Below, piece by piece: positions 1 through 6,365 of a stretch of 64,000 nucleotides of DNA (position 1 is its first letter; every line of letters begins with the position of its first letter). The stretch covers positions 1-64,000 of the forward strand of contig JADJSS010000008.1 of NCBI GenBank assembly GCA_016711605.1. Direction: 5' to 3'. The notes beneath the pieces were generated by a model. That model had not been told where the DNA came from and did no database searches. It saw nothing but the letters and a program-made list of their open reading frames with translations. The stretch is from Saprospirales bacterium (lineage in GTDB: Bacteria > Bacteroidota > Bacteroidia > Chitinophagales > JADIYW01). The position numbers and the translations under genes were made by a program.

Positions 1-71
1 TACATTTGTAAATATCAATTTTAGTTTGTGCTAAACACACAAAACCGTCACTAATTTTCAACCGTTATAAG
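1..71. repeat. attC-like repeat A (left-truncated by the window)
   Basis: This is the 3' part of the cassette repeat. It ends in a core GTTATAAG at 64-71, just before the first gene. The segments TTTGTAAATA, GTGCTAAACACAC and TTTTCAACCGTT recur in the same order in the copies further right. The left arm lies outside the window. The core is exactly complementary to CTTATAAC at 469-476, the left end of the next repeat, as expected if 65-593 is one mobile cassette. Confidence 0.65.
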
Positions 72-78
72 AAATTAA

Positions 79-465
79 ATGAATCCGCAAGAACTAATAG
101 GACGAACTTTAACGAATATTTTCGAGACAAAACCTTCATCTGTAATAGAAAGTATTCCAGGACCTGCATCTTTCTTCTATATAGTTATTGAGATTGACTG
201 TTCTAACCTTTACGAATTAGGAGCACATGAGGTTTTGGATTGGACAAAGAAGGATAGATTAATTCCATATGAAAAACCAACATGGGCAATTCAAAACAAA
301 TATAATGTTATTGGAAAAAAAATAACAAGAGTCATTCAAAGAAAATATGAAGATTATTATTATGATGGATCTTTGAGTTTGCTTTTTGAAAATAATCTCA
401 TTCTTGAACATCAGACAACAAATGGTGACCAATTGTTTATTGGCAAATATGAAGAAAATAATTAA
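79..465 (+). CDS. hypothetical cassette protein, 128 aa
   Basis: I do not recognise this protein family. It is a soluble protein without a signal peptide or membrane segment, beginning MNPQELIGRTL. The C-terminal third has a pattern of short beta-strands around LSLLFENNLIL and NGDQLFIGKY, which suggests a small single-domain fold. It starts 7 nt after a repeat core and ends 3 nt before the next repeat, so it fills one cassette of the array. It is on the + strand like every other gene of the array. A function in stress or defence is usual for integron-type cassettes, but nothing in the sequence shows this. Confidence 0.7.
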   Translation: MNPQELIGRTLTNIFETKPSSVIESIPGPASFFYIVIEIDCSNLYELGAHEVLDWTKKDRLIPYEKPTWAIQNKYNVIGKKITRVIQRKYEDYYYDGSLSLLFENNLILEHQTTNGDQLFIGKYEENN

Positions 466-468
466 CTG

Positions 469-600
469 CTTATAACAAAAAATTAGTTACAGTTTTGGTA
501 GATTTGGTAATTAAAGTTTTATGTAATAAATTACATTTGTAAATAAATGATAGTTCGTACTAAACACGCACAACCAGCGCCAATTTTCAACCGTTGTACG
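469..600. repeat. attC-like repeat B
   Basis: The left end is CTTATAAC (469-476) and the right core is GTTGTACG (593-600), with the body TGGTAGATTTGGTAATTAAAG ... TTTGTAAATAA ... CTAAACACGCACAACC shared with copies E-H. The outer arms are imperfectly complementary (AAAAATTAG near the left, CCAATTTTCAACC at the right), giving a hairpin with a large AT-rich loop. The left end pairs perfectly (8/8) with the core of repeat A. Confidence 0.7.
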
Positions 601-649
601 TCAGCTTCAAAGACAACATAATGAGAATTTAAACAACACAATAAGAGCG

Positions 650-1090
650 ATGAAAACATCACGACCAATTCATACAGACTTCCAATTTCTCTTAGACTTT
701 AAAGAGAAGGAATTGGTTGACTTGTTCACAGACCTTAGAGAATATATTTTGGACTTGTATCCTGACTGCAATGAACTTGTTTATCATACTCACGCCTTGA
801 CAGCGGTATTTTCAATCTCAGACAAGCTATCAGACGCTTTTTGTATGTTGCCAATGTATACAAACCACTTAAACTTGGGGTTTAACAAAGGGACACTTCT
901 GAAAGACCCAAGTAAACTTTTAACTGGGACAGGTAATTTAATTAGGCACATTGACGTAGAAAAGTCAACTGATTATAGAAACCCAAAAGTAAAAGCTTTG
1001 ATAAGAGACGCGATTGACTTTGCAATAAAAGATATGGACAAGCCGACAAAATCAGTTGGAGCGACAATTTCAAAAATCAAAAAAAAATGA
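650..1090 (+). CDS. DUF1801 domain-containing protein
   Basis: This 146-aa protein looks like a member of the DUF1801 (YdhG-like) family. It has an N-terminal helical segment followed by a strand-rich core containing HALTAVFSISDK, CMLPMYTNHLNLGF and GTGNLIRHIDV, the pattern of aromatic and glycine positions typical of that family. The C-terminus is lysine-rich (SKIKKK). There is no signal peptide, so it should be cytoplasmic. The biochemical role of the family is unknown to me. DUF1801 proteins are frequent accessory-gene cargo, which fits its place between two attC-like repeats. The assignment rests on motif resemblance by eye. Confidence 0.75.
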   Translation: MKTSRPIHTDFQFLLDFKEKELVDLFTDLREYILDLYPDCNELVYHTHALTAVFSISDKLSDAFCMLPMYTNHLNLGFNKGTLLKDPSKLLTGTGNLIRHIDVEKSTDYRNPKVKALIRDAIDFAIKDMDKPTKSVGATISKIKKK

Positions 1091-1097
1091 AAGCCGA

Positions 1098-1198
1098 ACG
1101 CATAACATTGGTTTTGCGTCAGTGTGGCTTTTGTACTAAATTTGAACTTTAGTGCTTTCTATTCCACACCGAACGCAATGCCAAAAACCGTTGGCTGT
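1098..1198. repeat. attC-like repeat C (divergent subtype)
   Basis: The sequence differs from the other copies but the architecture is the same. The left arm has ATAACATTGGTTTTGCGTC and GTGTGG. The right arm has CCACACCGAACGCAATGCC and the core GTTGGCTGT at 1190-1198. The two arms are close reverse complements, so the strand can fold into a long bulged hairpin with a loop around 1128-1165. It closes the DUF1801 cassette and opens the ParDE cassette. Confidence 0.6.
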
Positions 1199-1238
1199 AA
1201 TTTTTTTAGACAATTCTTCAAATATTAACTTGACAAAG

Positions 1239-1255
1239 TTACCAATTTTTGGTAA
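1239..1255. promoter_or_regulatory. candidate autoregulatory operator of parDE
   Basis: A perfect inverted repeat, TTACCAA-TTT-TTGGTAA, lies 21 nt upstream of the parD start and overlaps a TAAATTTA promoter-like box at about 1253-1260. ParD antitoxins of the ribbon-helix-helix type normally repress their own operon by binding such a palindrome. The link is inferred from position and symmetry. Confidence 0.5.
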
Positions 1256-1276
1256 ATTTACTTCAAATTTCAAATT

Positions 1277-1528
1277 ATGACAAATAATACATCAGTTTCT
1301 CTAGGAAATTATTTTGAAAACTTTGTTGAAAATAAAATAGTAGAAGGTAGATATAAAAATGCAAGTGAAGTAATTAGAGCAGGTTTACGCTTATTGGAAG
1401 AAGAAGAAAGCAGAATTATTGTATTAAAAAAAGCTATTCAAGATGGTTTAGATAGTGGAATAGCAAAAAAATTTAATTCTGACAGTCATCTTTTAACTTT
1501 AAAAGCAAACAAGAAAAAACATGTCTAA
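1277..1528 (+). CDS. parD: type II toxin-antitoxin antitoxin, ParD family
   Basis: This 83-aa protein has the ParD/CopG ribbon-helix-helix pattern: SVSLGNYFENFVENKIVEG (strand and helix 1) followed by RYKNASEVIRAGLRLLEEEE (helix 2), the canonical ParD signature. The C-terminal tail, rich in lysine and asparagine, should be the disordered part that neutralises the toxin. It overlaps the toxin gene by 8 nt, so the two are translationally coupled. It neutralises ParE and probably represses its own operon through the palindrome at 1239-1255. ParDE modules are typical integron cargo, where they penalise loss of neighbouring cassettes. Confidence 0.9.
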   Translation: MTNNTSVSLGNYFENFVENKIVEGRYKNASEVIRAGLRLLEEEESRIIVLKKAIQDGLDSGIAKKFNSDSHLLTLKANKKKHV

Positions 1529-1820
1529 ATATCAACTGACAAATAAAGCTGTAGATGATTTATCAAATATTTGGGAATATACAATAGAAACTTGGTCAGA
1601 AAATCAAGCTGACAATTATTACCATTTTTTATTAAATACTTTTCAAGAACTTTCTGAAAATCCAAAACTTGGAAAGAACTATAATGAAATAAAATCTGAT
1701 TTATTTGGTTATTTAGCGAATAAACACATTGTATTTTATCAAGTAATCTCAAATTCTGAAATACTGATTGTGAGAATATTACATGGAAGTATGGACTTGA
1801 AAAATCGAGTAAATGACTAA
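1521..1820 (+). CDS. parE: type II toxin-antitoxin toxin, RelE/ParE family
   Basis: This 99-aa protein has the ParE fold signature: YQLTNKAVDDLSNIWEYTIETW at the N-terminus, then YYHFLLNTFQELSENPKLGKNY, and a C-terminal strand ILIVRILHGSMDLKNRV. The arginine and histidine in VRILHGSMD are the positions usually conserved in ParE toxins. Members of the ParE branch poison DNA gyrase, whereas RelE relatives cleave mRNA. The partner ParD and the overall match favour ParE. It overlaps parD by 8 nt and is followed within 5 nt by the next attC-like repeat, so both genes travel in one cassette. Confidence 0.9.
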   Translation: MSKYQLTNKAVDDLSNIWEYTIETWSENQADNYYHFLLNTFQELSENPKLGKNYNEIKSDLFGYLANKHIVFYQVISNSEILIVRILHGSMDLKNRVND

Positions 1821-1824
1821 AACT

Positions 1825-1959
1825 ACAGCTAACAAAAAATTTCTATTATGGTTGGTTGATTCGGATTATATACGTAAATTCATTAAATTAAAGTTCGGTT
1901 GTAAATAAATTTTGTAGTTCACACGCAAGCAAGAACACAAATTTTCAACCGTTGGTAGC
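1825..1959. repeat. attC-like repeat D
   Basis: The left end is ACAGCTAAC (1825-1833), followed by an AAAAAATT stretch. The right end has ACACAAATTTTCAACC and the core GTTGGTAGC (1951-1959). The middle is shorter and more diverged than in B or F but keeps TTGTAAATAA. The left end matches the reverse complement of the core opening the ParDE cassette (GTTGGCTGT, 1190-1198) at 8 of 9 positions. Confidence 0.65.
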
Positions 1960-2511
1960 AATTGGAAAAGCCAGTTGAAAAAATCCTTTAAGGAAAATGC
2001 AAATTGTAGGACTTTAAGATTTTACATTATAGACTTAATAACAAAGTCAAATATTTGATAATATTGACAATTTTGACAATTTCAATTAATTTTTTAAAGT
2101 TATATGAAAGATTAAGAATTATCAAAGAAGAAGATGATTTAGAATTTGAATTAAGGAAAAACAGTTATGAACTGAAATTTATTTAAATTTAGCTTTAACA
2201 AACAAAGGAATTATTGTAAAAATATTTTAAAGGAAACCGAAATATTGAAAAATCATTGACTTATATATTGGACACTGAAAATGTATGCGACATTTTTCGA
2301 GAAAATGGAATATTGAAAAGTTAAGAAAATCGAATTAAAAAAGTTGACAAATAATTTGGAATTTACTTTTGAAATAGTTCAAAATTACACTCAAAAGATA
2401 GACAGAATTATATGTTGAAAAATAAATGAATTAATGAAATTTGCAAACGAAAGAAAATTAAAATAATATTTCAGAAAATTTAAAATAAAATATAAATAAA
2501 ATAAACTGGCA
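1960..2511 (+). pseudogene. decayed cassette without an intact gene
   Basis: This 552-nt AT-rich stretch between two attC-like repeats has no open reading frame of useful length. A short coding-like patch around 2098-2185 reads YERLRIIKEEDDLEFELRK before a stop, and further frames are broken every few codons. The length fits a former ~150-aa cassette gene that has decayed. I cannot name the ancestor. Confidence 0.35.
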
Positions 2512-2647
2512 GCCACTAACATAATATTGGCACTAGTTGTGGTAGACTTGGTAATTTAAGCTTTGTATGTTATATTTAATTTGTAAATATGTGGTAGTTA
2601 GTGCTAAACACGCACAACCACAACACAAACTTTCAGCTGTTAGCAGT
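2512..2647. repeat. attC-like repeat E
   Basis: The left end is GCCACTAAC (2512-2520), the body has TAGTTGTGGTAGACTTGGTAA and GTGCTAAACACGCACAACC, and the core is GTTAGCAGT (2639-2647). The inner arms GTTGTGGT and ACAACCACAAC are complementary. The left end matches the reverse complement of the core at 1951-1959 at 7 of 9 positions. Confidence 0.7.
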
Positions 2648-2712
2648 AAGTTTAACTAATGATATGAAACAAAAATTCTGATAGGAATGAAAAAAAAATA
2701 AAAAAATCAACA

Positions 2713-3342
2713 ATGTGGTTACTATCAATTATCATTGGCTATTTATTAGTTGGACTAATAATACATCATTGGGTTTTACCAACAAAAACTCCTGATTACA
2801 GCAACTACTTTAAAGTTGGAAAATCTTTTCATTCTAAACTAGAAGGCCTTACTCAAACAGTCGTTAAGGTAGAAAATGGAATTCTATTTACAGATATTGA
2901 GATACGATCTAATTCAGCTGGACCAGTGACACACATTCACGAAAATTTTGATGAAAAATTCACGGTAAGAAGTGGAACACTTTCAATGCAATATGGCTCT
3001 GAGATCAAAAAAATCACGCCAGGACAGACAATTGTGATTCCAAAGAATACTCCTCACAAACCATTTAACGAAACGGATTCAATAGTTGTAGTGACAAGTG
3101 CAATGCCGTTAGACTTTGCGTATTGTCTTTCTCAAATATATCCGTTTTGGGACAAAGACGAAGCCAATTCAAAACCACCTAAAATTCTTTTCCAACTTGC
3201 TGTGTTTGGTGACAAATTCGACTCTTACCCAACAGTTGACGCACCACCAAAACAAGTTTTAAAAACGTTAAAATTTTTATTAGCACCGACAGCTAGACTT
3301 ATTGGCTACAAAAACTATAATGAAGAATATCAACCAAAATGA
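2713..3342 (+). CDS. membrane-anchored cupin domain protein
   Basis: This 209-aa protein starts with a single hydrophobic segment (WLLSIIIGYLLVGLIIHHWVL, about residues 2-22) that should anchor it in the inner membrane. Residues ~60-130 form a cupin_2 barrel: HIHENFDEKFTVRSGTL holds the first metal-binding motif (HxH...E), and PGQTIVIPKNTPHKPFN the second with its histidine. Cupins of this kind bind a divalent metal, and the substrate cannot be told from sequence. The C-terminal ~70 residues have no recognised domain. It occupies one cassette between repeats E and F. Confidence 0.75.
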   Translation: MWLLSIIIGYLLVGLIIHHWVLPTKTPDYSNYFKVGKSFHSKLEGLTQTVVKVENGILFTDIEIRSNSAGPVTHIHENFDEKFTVRSGTLSMQYGSEIKKITPGQTIVIPKNTPHKPFNETDSIVVVTSAMPLDFAYCLSQIYPFWDKDEANSKPPKILFQLAVFGDKFDSYPTVDAPPKQVLKTLKFLLAPTARLIGYKNYNEEYQPK

Positions 3343-3352
3343 GAGAAAACCT

Positions 3353-3486
3353 ACTGCTAAAAAAAATTGACAATAGTTGTGGTAGATTTGGTAATTAAAG
3401 TTTTGTGTAATAAATTTAATTTGTAAATAAGTGTTGGTTCGTGCTAAACACGCAAAACCGTCACTTATTTTCAACCGTTGGCAGCT
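3353..3486. repeat. attC-like repeat F
   Basis: The left end is ACTGCTAAA (3353-3361). The body carries TAGTTGTGGTAGATTTGGTAA, TTTAATTTGTAAATAAGTG and GTGCTAAACACGC. The right core is GTTGGCAGC from 3477. The left end matches the reverse complement of the core opening the cupin cassette (2639-2647) at 8 of 9 positions. Confidence 0.7.
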
Positions 3487-3517
3487 ATGATTTAAGACCG
3501 AGGCTGTCAATTAAATA

Positions 3518-3946
3518 ATGAAAATAAAACAGGAAAATATGACATACAAAATAGGAACAAAAGAAAAGCCAATGGTATTAAAAACTCCACCATTGACGAG
3601 TGAATATACAATGCACGTTGACCAAAAAGACGGTAAAGATGTTTTAGTCTGCACAGTTGGCAAAACAGTCTTATTGTATAACATTGACATCTTAGACGAC
3701 TTACATCAAATGTTAAAAAAGCACAGTGACTGGATGGAACTTGGCAGTGCTGATGAACAAAAACCAGCAAAAGAAGGAACGGTTGAATTTTGGGGTCGTT
3801 CAGAAAACAATCCTGTTGGCGGCTGGTATGGCCTTAAAAAAGGACTTCGTGGACGTGTGGGAATGTATATTCCACCTTTGATGGAAGCACTTGGCCTTGC
3901 AGAAGTGACACACGATGCAAAGGGTAATAAAATGAAATCAATTTAA
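3518..3946 (+). CDS. conserved hypothetical protein (DUF6855-like)
   Basis: This 142-aa soluble protein contains the strings TYKIGTKEKPMVLKTPP, LTSEYTMHVD, GKDVLVCTVGKTVLLY and GGWYGLKKGLRGRVGMYIPP, which I associate with a widespread small hypothetical family. I believe it is DUF6855, but the number is from memory. Function is unknown. The second methionine at 3539 gives a start closer to the conserved region and may be the true one. It is followed after 11 nt by the glyoxalase-like gene, so this cassette carries two genes. Confidence 0.7.
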   Translation: MKIKQENMTYKIGTKEKPMVLKTPPLTSEYTMHVDQKDGKDVLVCTVGKTVLLYNIDILDDLHQMLKKHSDWMELGSADEQKPAKEGTVEFWGRSENNPVGGWYGLKKGLRGRVGMYIPPLMEALGLAEVTHDAKGNKMKSI

Positions 3947-3957
3947 AAGTAGCCAAT

Positions 3958-4329
3958 ATGAAATTAGGAGCATTTTCAATTAGTCTTACAGTAAATGACA
4001 TTCAAAAATCCAAAGAATTTTACGAGAATTTAGGATTTACAAAGTTAGGAGGCGATATAAGTCAAAAATGGTTGATATTGAAAAATGGAAACGCCATCAT
4101 TGGTCTGTTTGAAGGAATGTTTGACAAGAACATTATAACATTTAATCCAGGATGGGATGAAAGTTGTCAAAATTTGGAAACGTTTGATGATGTAAGAATA
4201 ATTCAAGAACATTTAAAAAAATGTGGGATTCAATTAACTTCCGAAGCTGATACAACTTCAAAAGGTCCTGCACATATTACACTTACTGATCCGGATGGAA
4301 ATAACATTCTAATTGACCAACACAGGTAA
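3958..4329 (+). CDS. VOC family protein (glyoxalase/bleomycin resistance-like)
   Basis: This 123-aa protein has the vicinal oxygen chelate fold. FSISLTVNDIQKSKEFYENLGF at the N-terminus is the classic first beta-alpha-beta-beta-beta unit, and ITLTDPDGNNILIDQH at the C-terminus is the typical closing strand pair with the metal-binding glutamate position replaced by LIDQ. VOC proteins include glyoxalases, extradiol dioxygenases and antibiotic-binding proteins, and this one cannot be placed among them. It shares a cassette with the preceding hypothetical gene (11-nt gap). Such proteins are common integron cargo. Confidence 0.85.
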   Translation: MKLGAFSISLTVNDIQKSKEFYENLGFTKLGGDISQKWLILKNGNAIIGLFEGMFDKNIITFNPGWDESCQNLETFDDVRIIQEHLKKCGIQLTSEADTTSKGPAHITLTDPDGNNILIDQHR

Positions 4330-4352
4330 TTTTTAATGATTATTATAAAACA

Positions 4353-4488
4353 CTGCACACAACAAAAAATTGGCAATGGTTGTGTTAGATTTGGTAAATT
4401 AAGTTTTGTGTAGTAAATTTAAATAGCAAATAAGCGCCAGTTTTTGCAAAACACATACAACCAGCGCCAATTTTCAGACGTTAGATGT
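4353..4488. repeat. attC-like repeat G
   Basis: The left end is CTGCACACAAC (4353-4363), the body has TGGTTGTGTTAGATTTGGTAA and the core is GTTAGATGT (4480-4488), which fits the integron consensus GTTRRRY. The left end matches the core at 3477 only partly, with a 2-nt insertion, the weakest pairing in the array. Confidence 0.65.
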
Positions 4489-4495
4489 TTTTTAT

Positions 4496-4949
4496 ATGGA
4501 TAAAATATTAATTTCACGTGATTTAAATTCTGGCAAATACATCGTGCTTGTAATTGGATTAATACTTGACTAGAGTTTTATTTATCAATCGTAATGACAA
4601 AGAAACAGTATCAGCTGCATTATCATTTTTGGCAATTGCAATCCTATTATACTATCTTTTAAATAAAGCTAAAAAAGTTGAGTTTGACGAAAAAAATATG
4701 ATTATAACTTTAAATGCAAATATTGAAATAATTCCATTAATAGATGTGCAGAATATTAAACTTACAATGAACGAGATTAACTATCGAAGTCTTTGGAAAA
4801 TTAAATATATTGACAATAATGGAATACAAAAATCAGTAAGAATTTTACCAGACTCTAAGAACTTCGAAAGATTTAAAGAAAATGTAAAAAGAATTAATCC
4901 AGATGTAGAAATCAATAATTGGTCACATAGTTTTGATTTTAACCAATAA
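4496..4949 (+). CDS. small two-helix membrane protein, apparently frameshifted near its start
   Basis: An ATG at 4496, 8 nt after the repeat core, opens MDKILISRDLNSGKYIVLVI and runs into a stop at 4571-4573. The downstream frame is open from a TTG at 4566 to 4949 (127 aa). It gives a second hydrophobic stretch SFLAIAILLYYLLNKAKK and then a charged, strand-rich cytoplasmic part. The natural reading is one ~150-aa protein with two membrane segments, broken by a +1/-1 shift near 4560-4575. The alternative is that the TTG at 4566 is a real start. The tail (VEFDEKNMIITL ... VRILPDSKNFERFK) resembles small PH-like membrane proteins. The function is unknown. Confidence 0.5.
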
Positions 4950-4960
4950 AATAGAAAACT

Positions 4961-5096
4961 ACCGCTAACAAAAAATTGGCAATAGTTGTGGTAGATTTGG
5001 TATTATAAGTTATGCGAAGTAAACTACATTTGTAAATAAGTGATAATTTGTGCTAAATACACACAACCACAACACAAATTTTCAGCCGTTGGAAAA
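4961..5096. repeat. attC-like repeat H (last of the array)
   Basis: The left end is ACCGCTAAC (4961-4969), the body has TAGTTGTGGTAGATTTGGTA, TTTGTAAATAAGTG and ACACAACCACAACAC, and the core is GTTGGAAAA (5088-5096). No further copy follows. Past it, 5097-5282 contains only a GTTCGG/CCGAAC hairpin near 5179 and no convincing gene. The left end matches the core of repeat G at 7 of 9 positions. Confidence 0.7.
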
Positions 5097-5282
5097 AACT
5101 TAATTGGCGAACAAATTTTTTTCGGTTTTTTTGGCGGTTTAGTATCATTTTTTTTTGAAAAAAAGCATTTATATCCTAGTTCGGTTTCGCCGAACAATTT
5201 ACAACTCACAGAACTATACAGACTGAAATTAGTGTAGTGTAGTAGAAAACAAAATCAATAAGAAATTATTCGTGCAAAATTT

Positions 5283-6365
5283 CTATCTCACAAAACTTGA
5301 ATCAGACAATGTCAATAAAAATGCTTTTAAATCTGCTTTTTGTGATGGTGTTAAATCAAGGCCCCAATGTCCAGTAGTTTCCAAGCGTTTATTGGCTTTT
5401 TCACGCATAATAGGTTCAAGTGTTGGTGAACCCTTTGGTCCATCGCTATAAAAATCAATCACTTCATCCAGTGTTTGAAATCTACCGTCGTGCATGTAAG
5501 GTGCTGTAAAAGCTAGATTTCGCAATGATGGTATTTTAAATCTGCCATAATCTGCTAAATCATTTGTAAATTCTCCTAATCCAAAATCTAAAAAATCTGT
5601 TACATTATCTACACTGTCTAAACCGTTATTGGCAAATGTTCTGTCTGGTGAAATAAACACTTCAGGTGCTGTTGAACTATGGCAATGAAAGCAATCGCCT
5701 TTTTCCGTTTTAAAAATATCAAACCCTTTTATTTCTGAAATCGACAATGGAACTTCGCCACGTGTATATTTATCAAACTTAGAATTGTAAGAAACTAAGG
5801 TCATTTCAAATTGCTCTATTGCTTTTGTAACGTATTCTTTAGTGATTGAATGTATACCAAATGCTTTGAAAAATAAATCTTTGTAAACCGTATTATTTTG
5901 CAATCTAAATTCAGCAATTGCCCACGGCAAATGCATTTCTAACGCATCTTCTACTGGTTTTAATGCTTGTTCGCGCAAGGTACTTACACGACCATCCCAA
6001 AAAAATCGATCTTTTTGCCAAGCTAAATTTACCAATGCTTGTGCATTGCGTCGTCCAAATAAATCATCAACACCTCGACTCAATCTTCTAATATCAGAAA
6101 AACCATCTGCTTGTTTGTGGCAACCAGCACAAGCCAAGGTAGAATCGCGAGAAAGAATTGGATCGAAAAATAATTTTTTTCCAAGTGCAATACCTTCTAC
6201 TGTCATTGGATTATTGGCATCAACAGGCATATCGCGAAAACCAGGAATTTTTGGTGCAACGTATGGTGTTGTTTTAAATGCTTCTTCATTTTTTTTACAA
6301 GAAAAGACAAAAAGCAAACTAAAAGTGCACAGCAAAAAAAGAGATATGAAAAACTTTTTCGTCAT
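5283..6365 (-). CDS. di-heme cytochrome c peroxidase / MauG-MbnH-like lipoprotein
   Basis: This 360-aa protein has a lipoprotein signal peptide (lipobox around FSC23) and two CxxCH haem c motifs: CAGCH at residues 79-83 and CFHCH at 225-229. Spacing and length fit the bacterial di-heme peroxidase/MauG superfamily. These enzymes act in the periplasm, reducing peroxide or oxidising protein side chains. Its start overlaps the stop of the upstream MbnP-like gene by 4 nt, so the two form an operon. With an MbnP partner, an MbnH-like role (oxidation of a tryptophan in the copper-binding partner) is plausible, and a plain peroxidase is the alternative. Confidence 0.85.
   Translation of the reverse strand: MTKKFFISLFLLCTFSLLFVFSCKKNEEAFKTTPYVAPKIPGFRDMPVDANNPMTVEGIALGKKLFFDPILSRDSTLACAGCHKQADGFSDIRRLSRGVDDLFGRRNAQALVNLAWQKDRFFWDGRVSTLREQALKPVEDALEMHLPWAIAEFRLQNNTVYKDLFFKAFGIHSITKEYVTKAIEQFEMTLVSYNSKFDKYTRGEVPLSISEIKGFDIFKTEKGDCFHCHSSTAPEVFISPDRTFANNGLDSVDNVTDFLDFGLGEFTNDLADYGRFKIPSLRNLAFTAPYMHDGRFQTLDEVIDFYSDGPKGSPTLEPIMREKANKRLETTGHWGLDLTPSQKADLKAFLLTLSDSSFVR

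Noticed and set aside
1..5096. CRISPR array or insertion-sequence remnants
   Set aside because: The repeats are ~100-135 bp, separate whole genes, and there is no transposase or cas gene. The boundary pairing matches integron-type cassettes.
5024..5237. Short open frames in both directions at the end of the cassette array
   Set aside because: They run through attC-like repeat H and have no start context or family match.
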